From NCBI RefSeq assembly GCF_035582795.1, contig NC_134373.1, positions 17,692,001-17,756,000 of the forward strand: DNA of 64,000 nt. The letters are read 5' to 3'. A program made the position numbers and the translations under genes. Of this stretch, positions 36,001 to 47,584 are shown in pieces. How positions within the stretch are numbered: the stretch's first letter is position 1; every line of letters starts with the position of its first letter. Below the pieces are notes generated by a model. That model was not told the origin of the DNA. It was given only the letters and a program-made list of their open reading frames with translations, and ran no database searches. Origin of the DNA: Mycteria americana. Lineage: Eukaryota > Chordata > Aves > Ciconiiformes > Ciconiidae.

Positions 36001-39000
36001 TGGTCAGTGGAGGTAGTTTTGTTGTGGAGCTTTACTGTGCGGCAATACAGGTAAGACTAAATAACCACACAAAAACGAGTTTGGTTTCCTGCTTCTAATG
36101 GGTCCCTTTGTACACATCTCCCAAACACATGGTAGTTTACGACCATTTTTCTGTGACTTCAAGCTTATTTTGGAACCTGAAAGTGAATCATTAAAGAAAC
36201 TTGTGAGAACACCTCTGATTCTGTCAAATTGGAAGACAACATATTAATCAAATATCAAAGATATTAATAAAAAATAGGTGCTTGTGTGACTGTAAAATTT
36301 TAGTTATGCTAATACAAGAATGTATAGAGACAGGATATATTAAAAAGTATTTAGTATATGTAAAGCATTAATGATACACCTAAGCTCAAAAATAGCAATG
36401 AAAATTAAGGCAACAGCTTTCTCTTTTCCTGTCAGAGTTGACTTTAGTTTACCTATGTCTCTATTGCAGCAAAGACTATGGGAATATAATACAGAGACAA
36501 GAGGAAGACTGCGTCAGGATATAAATTCCTCTTCTGAATGGAGAGGAGAAAAAATATACTTTCTTAAAATTTCAAACATGCTAAGGAAATAGGTTGGAAA
36601 ACATTAACAAGCAAAGTGAAAATCCCGATTTTTTTTATTTAACTTCAGTTGGAAAAGTTGAGGTAATTTTCAGATACTAGTGACATTTACAGTTTATAAG
36701 CTGGAAAGCAAAGAGCTAGACTAACATTTCAAACTTCTGAAGCACAAAAAAAAGCAAAGGAAAAGTAATTGGTCTTAAGTTTATCATTTTGGAGTATCTT
36801 AAGAGCAGGTTGTTAAGCGGAAACAACTGGTTGTGTTAACAAGACTTGTGCAGATAATTTACTTTAGTAATGAACAGAAATGGCAACATATGATTTTTAT
36901 TGCAGATAAACCACAGGCTTTTAAATAATGCTGTTTTGTTGGCAGTTTAATGACAGCATTGAAATGTCAAATGTGTTGTGACTACCTAATGCTACAGGAA
37001 AAACTACTTTTTTGTGCACAGGTAACTAGCACACAAAGTGTGCCTAAAAGTGAATGTGTGTAAAAGCTTAAAGTATTTTAAAATTGTTAAGCATGGTTTG
37101 GTTGGTTTTTTTATAGTTCTACAATTTTAAATATATATTTTACATATTAGCAAGCCTTTTAGCTGTTCTACAAACAGCTAGCCATTGATTACTGTCAAAC
37201 ACCGCTGATGCAAGCTCCTGTCGGGAAACCTCTAATGCACTTTGGATTTGTAAGTAAAGGGGAGAAATACTATATGCTATGTAAAATATCCTATTGATTT
37301 ATTAAGCTCAAACATCTGTGTTTAAAACGTCTGAGTTGATCCAATGTTACCTATCCCTAGTTTCTAATACTCAGTATGTAGTATTCTTTCTTTGGGAAGG
37401 CTGATTTAGCCACAGATTATCTGTCAAACTTCTATAGCAAAACATGCCACTGACTGCATGTGACCAAAATGATCTATACGACTGCTTTGCATAGCCAGCT
37501 AAAACATGGTTTCTACTTACGACTGTATAAATACACTTAGATCTTCTGAGCATCCTGACATGACATATCCCAATCTTGTTCTGTCTACTCTGCTACAATA
37601 CTGTCACTGTCAGAAGGCAATACGTACATTAAGCAGATTAGAAAATAATGAAAAGGAGGTCTCATGGCAGCTGTGGGTCCTAGAACATGTACAGTAAGAT
37701 GCTTGGGCAGTTCCATGTAGATATGTATTGCGCGTAGAATAAAGCTGTGACGGCTCGAGGTAGGAGAGCTCTGAGACTTCTGTGAATCACTTCCTCTCTT
37801 TGAATAGATATAAATGCTTCCCACACAGTATGCTTATAGCTTGGGCCTTAAAAAACTTTATTGAGCCCTTTCCTAGATATTACACCAAACATTAATTCTA
37901 ATAATCTATAAATTATGGAAATAAAATGGGGAGTCAAGCTTATCTTAGCTGTAAGAACTGTGTCTCGGAGGAACTGATGGAAAAACTGTTACTTGAGACG
38001 TTTTATATCAGAACAAAGCATAAATAACTACATCTCAAAACCCCTGATTTTTATTTGTTACAGTACTCCATTTTGGCAGGAGCAGTCAATGTGTTAATTT
38101 CAGTGGTGTAATTTTCAGACTTGGTTCGCTGTGTTATGCTTGGTTTGCAGTGTATGGATTGCCATCTCAATTTTGGGGTTTCTACTTCCCATATTCATGT
38201 TCTCAGCAAGAGTTGCAGATGCTGGGTAAGTGACAGCACGTTCCCGCTGTCATTGCTGACTTTCCAGGCATGCCTGGATTGCTCATGATCCCCATGTGTC
38301 ACAGGATCAGAGGCTGCAGAGTTCCAGTGAGCTGGAGAGCTCCAGTAGGACATTTCTCTCAAGTATTATGCCAGGATTTTTTTTTTTTTTAAGTCTTGGC
38401 CAAGTGATAAGTGTCTTTTAACGTTCCATTCTCCGTAAGGTTTTTAGACTACTAGGAAAGAGAGTAGCTTTCGTGGTGTCTTAACCACTTCCACAGGCAA
38501 GTATATAGCATGGTTACTTGATATTTATTATGATTGTGTGATGTGAGTCTGACTTTTAGAGACTTGGGAACAAGCCATATTCTAAACTGGTACGAAGTTC
38601 AGACTGTTCTCTTTCTGAACCCTTGTATGCAGCTCTGCATGCCTCTATTGGATGATAGATAACTGCAAGCTAGTCTCAGCAGGGTGAAGATTGTACAATG
38701 TATTCAACACATTTCACTGCTACCCCACGTATCTGTGGTGATGATGTGAATGTGATGCCCCACTGTCTGCCTTATATCACTCATTGCCTCTCAGAGCGTG
38801 GCCATCCTCCTCTCCAAGAGAAATGTATCCAAAGAAACGCAGTAATGTGGTCAGCTGTAGCCAGGGTTTTTATTAATGCTTTGCTTGAAACAGCCTCAAA
38901 AGGCTACAGCAAGCCACATGCTCAATGAGCCTTGTAAGGTTTTTATTTCCACCCATCGTATATGGCCAATTCGTTAGGTAGCTGCCATTTGCAGGCATCA

Positions 39001-39311
39001 TTTCATGGTGCATTACCTCTGCAGACCCAGTCATTCATGAAGAAGCCAGGGCATTTGTTTCTGCAGGTGACAGAAACGTGAACTATTGGAGTTCTTTTTG
39101 CTATTCACTGTTAGCTGTTACCTCTTCTCTAGGTATTGCTTTGTCTTCTGGACCTTATCAGAGATAATGTCCACATGTCTACCACTAAATTGTCTTCTCC
39201 ACTAACAGTTTTGTCAAAGACTTTGCAAGTGATCCAACAGACATTTTAAAGAGTTCCTTCATTGTTTCCAAAGAAGAATTTACTTTCAGGATGAAATGGT
39301 TGCTCCTGCCA

Positions 39312-39327
39312 GTGTGTGTGTGTGTGT
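39312..39327 (+). repeat. (GT)8 microsatellite
   Basis: Eight perfect GT units. Confidence 0.9.
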
Positions 39328-41239
39328 TGGGAGGGGATGACAGCTGCGTTCCCTGCTTCACAGGGTTGCTAGGAAGGAAACCTCATTAATATTCGGGAGT
39401 GGGTGGGAGATGTTATAGTCATGGAACTCACGCACACTCCCAGAGGATATAAAAAGCACAGCTCAAATAATTTTCACCTTAGAACACTGAGGTGATGGGT
39501 TTTTTTCCTATATATGGTAGTGAGGCCTGAAGAGCAGTAGTCAGAAAAAAGAAAGGAGGGAAAACCAAGGAAGTGTAATAAAACCATTTGGTGAATTGTA
39601 AGAGTTTAATTTACAATGAAAATATTTATAAAAATCATGCGGTGTCAACAGGTGGGCTGTAAGGAATTTTGGGAAGATCAAGCTCATCCTTTGAAGGCAG
39701 TTAACCAAATAACCTGTAAACAGAAGAAATGTTAGCACAGCAAGAAAGAGTAACTCAGAGAAAGGGGTTTAATTACAGTATATTTACTAAATATGAGATC
39801 AAGTGAAAAAAAAAAAAAAAGCTATGCAGCCCATGAAGTACTCTTGCATGCTACTTTTAACTCCCAAAGCAAGGTTCTAAAACATAGTTCCTGCAGATCC
39901 TGCTGCATTGACAAGGGATGACTTAAGGTGCATCATCTATCTCTGCCTTCTGAAGAGACTTCCATGTAGTGGAAGGATGACAGAGGACTCCTCAAAAGTT
40001 TCTATTAATTTAGGTCAAGTTCTGGGATTCCTCATTGAAATGTGGCTTTTAATCTTTCAACTCTCTCCTGCAACTGCTTATGTTGGATTCAAGCTCTGTG
40101 AGTTAAAAAATGGAGGCAGTGAAATAGTTGATTTTTTAAAAACTTTTTCTTGATTTAGGTAAAGAAATAGAAAGCTCACAGTAATTGTATAACTGGAAAA
40201 AAAAATCTAAACCTAATATTCCATCTTGCAATTTAAGAGGATTATTTAAGTTTGGGTTGGTTTTGTTGTTGTTTTTTTTTTTTTTAAATCTGAAGAGTAC
40301 CGTGAAACATATTGCATGATCTTAAAGAACCGGTGCAAAAATAGACAAATGTGAAACATTAAGGATTTGCAAATACATTATTATTTTAAATTTACTTGAT
40401 ATACATCCCTTTCACCTCAGGGCCTGACAAGATGCCTCGAGTAACACCCTGATTTATGGCCATTTGCAGATTAGAGGATATGAACAGACTGGAGCAAAAC
40501 CTACTGCACAGCCAGTGATGCCATGATATCTTCTGTAAACCTTCTGTAAAAATGTCAGTGTATTTTTAATGTGACCAGTCAAAACCTTAATTTGAAAGTT
40601 ATTTTGCATAATGTGAATTTTACCTCAGTACTCTAGCAATGTTATTGTTGCCAGTGAGGACACAGTAGTGTTCTCAGGCCATAATGTTCAGGCAAATTAA
40701 TGTGCGTCTGAGAATGTATCCTGCAGGACTCTGCCTCAAGTGTTATAATATTGAAATTGTATTAAGGTTAAAAACAAAACAAGAACTTCTGTGCAATTTT
40801 AAAAATGCAAGAAGTTTACAGTTGTACTTGATTTGATATTTCCTTTTTCCCCCTCCCCCAATCCCATTACCTATAGAGGGTCCCCAGTGCAGCTTTGTGT
40901 CAGACTGCAATTTTCAACCATAGTGCTTGCCTGCCTTTTGTCTCCACACTGTGAGGAAGATCACAGGAGATTATACCAGAAAATCTTGTATCCACCATAT
41001 AATTGAACTTCAATTTGTATCCTTTTTCAAACAAAGATGGTGATTATTGTCCTGGCAAACCTATTTTCAAGTGTGAAATTTGAGGTAATTAAGCAATGGG
41101 GATCCTTAATCAAAGCAGCTGACTGCAGAGTTCACTAGAGGACTAATACTTCAGAAGAAGCTAGTTTAAGAAATTGGAAAAAGTGGTCAAAAAAAAATTA
41201 TTCCACAACTCACAGGAAAATACTTTTGTCCTGGCAAAA

Positions 41240-41273
41240 GTCCTGGACATGTTACTGTCCTGGACATGTTACT
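41240..41273 (+). repeat. 17-bp perfect tandem duplication
   Basis: gtcctggacatgttact occurs twice head-to-tail (41240-41256 and 41257-41273). A related partial copy (gtcctggcaaaa) lies just before. Confidence 0.92.
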
Positions 41274-43456
41274 GGATGCTCTGTGATGGATAAAGGTCTT
41301 GGAAAAGAGGCATTTGAACAACTGCTTTGTTTGCATGATCAGCAGTGATGCTGATGGCCTATGGTAAATGTGTATCTGTAAAAGGGTCATAGATAGAACC
41401 TATACCTTGCAAGTCTAACACTGACAGCAAGGTCACAGATAGTCAATTTAGTGATTTGTTTTGCAGCAATACTGCAGTTTTAAAGTGAACTCCTGATGGT
41501 GTTCGTTCACTGCATATTAGTTAGGCTCTCAGAGCACTGTTTTATTACATACAATTAAGTCTTTAGAATAAAACTAATCTGGAAGCCCAGATCCAAATGT
41601 GATTTAAATTGATCCAACACTTAATGTGACATTAGGTTCTTGACCAGTGTGTATGCCACCTTCCCACAAGCTCTTTCAGCTTATACCTAACACAGACATA
41701 TCAGTAGCAAGATCTTGAACAGCGCAGAGCTCTTTCAATATCCTGACATGATTCTCTTGCTACAAAGGGCCAAGTGCCATGTGTGCCTTTGCATTTACTG
41801 TTGATTGTCAGTCCCCAATTCATTCTTGCAACTCTCAGCTTCTCCTTCGTCATTCATCAAGAGTTCTCCTGGTTCAAAATCTTGTCCAGTCTTTTCTCTT
41901 CCATCTCCCTGTTTGAATTCCTTCTTTTTCTTATCATCCGTTTTTAAATTGCCCTTTCTCCCATTTTACACTATTTTACTGTGGTGAGAGCTACATCTTC
42001 TGCCTCCTGCTGAATTTCAAGAGGAGAGGCCTGAGGGCCCAAGATGGCTGATCATTAATCTGTGTGGTGGAAGAACCAGAAGCTGCTTGGAGCAGACAGC
42101 AGAACAGTTCAGTGGCTCTCCTGAGAGTTTGCCACTTTCATGACTGCCGTTGGGTGTAAGAGAGAAGGAATGCTGTGTCAACGTCAAGGGAGTGAAAGCA
42201 CTATTCTTGAAGACTTGAAACAATGACTGCACCTTGGGCACAGCATTGCAGCCACATATCCTGTATAGAGAGCCTGAAGAGACTGTCAGATGGGAACGCA
42301 CTGCCAAGGTGGTCTTTCAGATCCTGGGATGACAATGAGGGAGACTCCAAAGGAGTGTGCACCCTCCAGAGCTGATCCAGGGCTCTTGTGCCTGGAATCT
42401 GCAGTCAAATCCAATGAAGACATACTGACAGACCACTCTTTGTTTTTCTGTACTACAGCCAGGTAAACGTACTGATTTTCTATACATATCTCTGGGGGAA
42501 GGGAGGCTTCTGGTGATATTACAGCACTGGGTGCAGTGGTGTGGAAAAGTGACACCTATCTCTGGTTTGACAGCATGGACTGCTATGCTTTTGAAATCAA
42601 TTCCTTCAGGACCTTGAGCTGTGACAGAAATCTTCCTGTGGAAGCTCCCTATTGCACAGCAGTTCCCCAGGTCCTACGCTGTGTGGGATACCCTGTCCTA
42701 GATATCAGTTGGATATCACTCCGTTTCCCAAGCCCAGAGTTCCTTTGTGTGGTAGACTGTGAGAAAAGCCACTCCAGTAGAAAGGAGTACCAGAAAAAAA
42801 ACTTTGCTTCTGTTTTTCCTCCAAATCTATCTACCAGGATAAGCATACATTCATTCAAGATCATGTCCCCACAGGATTAAGTCTACTGCTCCCCACTATG
42901 TTGTCTTGTAGTACACACTGTCATGCGGACAGGTCTGTCATCATGGTGTTAACTTGGAAACAGTATGAAGAACAGTGATATATATAAAGAGCCTCAGCAC
43001 CAAGTTTCTGTCCAGTGAACCTCTCCTATTGCACTGAACCACCTGCTACTGCAAACAGCAGCATTCAGATCAAATGAAGCTTCAGCACCCAGAACAAGGA
43101 ACAAATCACCTGTTCCTGGTGGTTGTACAGCAGCAGGAGTTTTTGCTATGGATGGCGACCAATGGCTCTGAAGCATGTAAATCCAACTTAACTGCTCTTC
43201 GGTTAGTGTTGAAAGACTAGTGGGGGGGAAGGGTTGGGTTTTGGTTTTGTTTTTTTAATTCTAGGCAATACTTCCTAAATTTATGTGGGACTTGAATTCT
43301 GAAGTGTTACATGCCATCCTTTGTAGAGTGTGAAGGGTCACTTAACTGGGAACTGACAAAGTATCCTCATATCCTGTAGTGACGCCCCTGTTACATTGGG
43401 TGTCAGCAGTGAGCACACAGCTGTTTAACAACCCCGTTCCAGACAAATAAGCAGAA

Positions 43457-43472
43457 GGGGGGGGGGGGGGGG
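43457..43472 (+). repeat. G16 homopolymer
   Basis: Sixteen consecutive Gs. Rare and assembly-sensitive, and able to form a G-quadruplex. Confidence 0.9.
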
Positions 43473-46400
43473 AGATTTCAATACCTCCTGCTTTTTAACC
43501 TCTTCTAAGTATGTCACACAATTCAGCACTTAGGTGAAAGGGGCAGGCAGGACCTGGTACGTGCTTGCTGTTTGAGGTACCATGATCTGGAATAAGGAAA
43601 TGTGTGACCAGAATATACAGAGGAATGCTCAGCACCGTGAACCTTCAAGTAGCAGAGTTATACAAGATGGAGTTATCTTTTTAAAACAAAACAAAGCACT
43701 GCTATTTATAACTCCACTGATAAATGACTTTTTAAAAAAGGATTCTAAAGCCTTGTGGTTCTTTAACACTTAAAAGCTAACTCCCCTGCTGAATTTTTCT
43801 TTTCTGCATAAACCCTCCCCAATATCAGATATCTAAAGTAATCTGCTATTAGAAGTGTGGCTGTGTAACATATTTCTGTACTTGTTCTAAATTTAGCTTT
43901 CTGAAATTTGTGTCCATTTAAATGAACTCTTCCAAACAATAGCAACAATATGGCTTTAATGTTTGGTGTGGTTAATATGATTATATCTATTTAATTATAT
44001 CATTTAACAGGAGTTAAATGAATCACTCATACTGATCTTTTTGCATCATTGCTGGCTGATTACTTTTGATAAGATTGAACAGAGACGTTTCACTCTTAAA
44101 AGATGGTCCCAAGAACGCAGTGACACTGATGTAACTGTCTCTTTGAACAGTCTGTGTGATTTTTAACTGATATTTTTATTTCACAAGTTTAATACAGACA
44201 TCTGTATTCATGTATAAACCCTGAAAAATAATTAAAGGGAAACAGTCTTTTAATACAGCTAAATTGTGAATGTAAGTTAAACACAGAAATTAGTGACATG
44301 GGGCAAAACTATCATTGTATTTACCTTATTAGTGGGACAGTTTGCAGCTGCCTTGAGACTTAGATGTAGGTTACAATCTGCATCTTAATCTTCCTTCTTT
44401 ACAGGGGGAAAGCGTAGCCTGTCTCACATCTATATTTGGTGCAGAGTGCATACTCTACTGTACTAACACACCACATCAGAAAGGAATTTCAAATGCTCCC
44501 AAGGAATTCAGTAACAAAAGTCCTGCTGGCTTTCCTTACATGCATGGGCGAGGGAACATAATAATCTTGTGTAATAAACTCTTCTCTTTCTGCTGCTGCT
44601 GCTGAAGTCTGAACAACGGACTAATGAACTATCTAATGTCTCTTCATTCTCCTGACAGAGTTGAATACAGGGGGCCACCATTTTCTCTGTTGACAAGCTT
44701 TCAATTGGGCTGACTAGTGTATGTGCCACCTGTGACCTGTTAAAACTGCTTCACTTTGTATTCATCAGAGTACAGCTCCATAGGCTGTGCAGCATTTGTT
44801 TTGGACAACACCCAGTGAGAGAGAAATGTTGAGCTTCCCCGGGGGTGCTGATGGGGTAAGTCCACTCTCCAGCTGATTCTGAGGAAACCGAAGTGGAGAT
44901 AAACTCCCTGCCATTTCTTCAGTAAACTTAAGAGGACATGCTGGTCTGTTCATCTGGGATGTGAGAGAGAATGAGATGTGATCACTTTGTGCTTCACACT
45001 TGTGTATTGTTTTCTGTTTTGTTTAATCTTTCCACCCCATTCAACAGTTAAAATTTTCATTGTTTATATTTTGCCATTATATTTACACTTGAATAGTCAT
45101 CAAGTCACTTTTCTTTCAGTCTTTCCTGTAGCTGTCACTTTAGGGAAAGGTATAAATCCAACTTGTGTTTTTTATTGGCTGTGGCAGCAAAATAAAATTA
45201 AACTTGCAAAGAAAAATGATACCAAGTAATGGATGTGTTTGGATTTGGAGACATCTGTTCAGATGAGTTGGCTTAGAGGTATATCTGTTAATCAGTCAGA
45301 GCTGCCAATGGCTTCAGAATTATTGTGGGGACCTGCGCTCCTCTCTCCCTCTCTTGCTCTTCCTTTCTCTAAAGTGCTTTTTGTCCTCTTCCTCCAGTTT
45401 ATTGTTGTATGAAACCCCCTCAAGCTTAAGTGCGAGTAAAGAATCTAAAGAAATAATTTTTTTGCACAGGGTTACGTTTAACAAGGAAAGGAGGTTCTTT
45501 CTGAAAGCACTAATATTTTAACGCATTCTCAGAACAAGAAATTTGTTTTGCTGCAGGAGTTCTTGAGTGGATATCCAAACACCTCAGTTTTCTATGCTGC
45601 CTATCTTGAGTCATGTGCTAAGATAAGAAGAAAGCAGATCAGATGAGCAGGTTACCACCAAGCTTGCTTTATTATTTCTGTATATTTGAAAACAATCAGG
45701 GCGATTGTACACTCTTCAGGAATTCAAGTAGCATGATGCCTAGTGAATAAAAGTGTAAGCAGTCCCTATGTTGTGTCAGCATTCCTCTTTACCCTGTATA
45801 TAAGCCAAGTAAAGAACAGGAAGACAATTTTTTAATTAACAGAAGCTAGAAAGAATGGTCTTTGTTTATATAACATTTAGAAGCTGGAGTTCTAAATTTA
45901 AAGGCTATATGAGCTTTCTTAAAATAAGAGCGGAGGCTGAAGTGATATAACATGTGCTTGTAAGCCCTAGTTAAATTTGGTGGATCTCTTCTATCATTTA
46001 ATAAATAGTAGGGATTTAGGTACTATTTTGACAAGTGCTAGGTACAAATAGCATGTATATTTTGTGGAAATCCTCTAGGATCCACAAAGAGGGATATAGG
46101 GAAGAGAATGCTTTGGGATGAAAGAGGGGGACATGAAAAATTAATGACCAGCAGACTGAAATGTATCAGTTGTCAATGCTTCCCAGGTCTGTTTACAGTA
46201 TGGGGTTTTTAAAATGTTGTTTTCCTTGGAAGCAAACAAATAGTGATTTTGCTCTTACCATTGCACTGAATTAGCAATGTTAAACTGTCTGCCATTTTCT
46301 GGATCTCCAATTCACTGTTGATTTTACAGTTAGCAGTGTGTTTTGGTTTTTTTTTCCTTTCACAGAGACATACTTAGTGTGACAAGGGTGAACCAGGATA

Positions 46401-46649
46401 CCTTTGCTTTTGGTCTTTGCTTCGTGTGATGATGCTTTTTGGGTAGCTTTTTCTCTTCACGCTATTTTCTTAGGGTGGTATAAAGTGTCTTCAGGACTGG
46501 TGATGAAGGAGCAAGCATAGAGGGAGGTTTGTTAGGGTGATGCACAGGAAGAATGGGAAGATACAAGCTATAATGCTTCATTATACTTGTATGTTTTTAA
46601 GTAAAACGAATCTGGGAACTATCGAACAATAATCCAGGCAACACGGACC

Positions 46650-47560
46650 ATGGTTCGTTCTTACCATTTTTTGCTGGGAGGGGGAGCGGGGTGTCTTTTA
46701 CCCCTTGGGCACTCTTTCACAGCTGTTTCCTGGTCCTTTACTGGGACTTCTGTGCCTTCTCTTTCCGTGGTGGCAAAGACAGCACAACCACCTTTTTGGG
46801 GCCACCAGGGTCCCGGGCTATTTTAGGGCTGCCTTTTCTTAAGCTCATGGACTCTTAAGCTGACAGGGAAATGGCTTCCAGCTGTGCTTCAGCTGTTACT
46901 TACCTGAAGTTAATCTCTTTTACCCTGGCTGGCGTTTTCCCCTCCCTCTTGCAGGTAATAACAACCTTGCTTTTGGGAGTGGGGAGAGTTTCCTCCCCTC
47001 TTGGTGCACCTGCCCTGCCTCAGTAACTTTGGCAGCAGAAACTCCTCACTGTGGTGAGGGGAGCGGGGCCAGGCCGGGCCGCCCTTCGCCCCTGGGTGGT
47101 GTGGGGGTCGTGGGAGGACAGACTTCCCTCAGCTGTGGCTCGTGTCCGAATCTCACAGCCCTGCTGGGGGCCGCGGAGTAGCTTGCACCAGTCCTTGCTC
47201 TGCCTCTGGGTGCTGGGAAGTCAGTTTGTGCCTGGCCCCCACTTGTCCTGCCTCTCTGGCCCTGAGCAAAAGTGTAATGTCTGTAAGTGCCAGAAAACAG
47301 TTTACTTCTGTCATCTGGCAGCCTTCATAGTGTGGTTCTCTGCAAGAAACACTTCTTTCTCATTAAGTGTTAAGAAAGAGATGGTACAAGTGACTGTTCC
47401 CCACGTGCCATTCATGTACGTTTTGACCTCTGGGAGGAGGCGTCCCTGTTTCCCGCCTTCCTCCCCTGACTGCTACTGCTGCCGGGATGGTTTTTATCAT
47501 ACTTGGTTTTGGCTTTTAGGAATGACAAAACTTGGTTAAGATTTCAACCATAGTTTTAGG
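46650..47560. promoter_or_regulatory. GC-rich patch, candidate regulatory region
   Basis: Clearly richer in G+C than the rest of the window, with clustered CpGs especially around 47060-47170 (for example gagcggggccaggccgggcc and ggggccgcggag). It lies 3.3-4.2 kb upstream of the CCDC141 start-codon exon, so it could be its promoter or an alternative first exon. No clear donor site or conserved motif set settles this. A 162-codon open frame across it (47051-47539) has no recognisable domain and is probably a by-product of the GC content. Confidence 0.3.
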
Positions 47561-47584
47561 ATGACATAGTTTGTCATCCTAAAA
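47554..47584. repeat. 13-bp perfect hairpin
   Basis: Arms ttttaggatgaca (47554-47566) and tgtcatcctaaaa (47572-47584) around a 5-nt loop, at the edge of the GC-rich patch. Not associated with a recognisable gene. Confidence 0.85.

Noticed and set aside
42536..42880. 114-codon open frame and antisense frames nearby
   Set aside because: No family resemblance; several overlapping frames on both strands in a mildly GC-richer block are expected by chance.
47051..47539. 162-codon open frame, the longest in the window
   Set aside because: It lies in the GC-rich patch, has no recognisable domain and is Trp/Cys/Pro/Ser-biased; no splice sites or conservation evidence support it.
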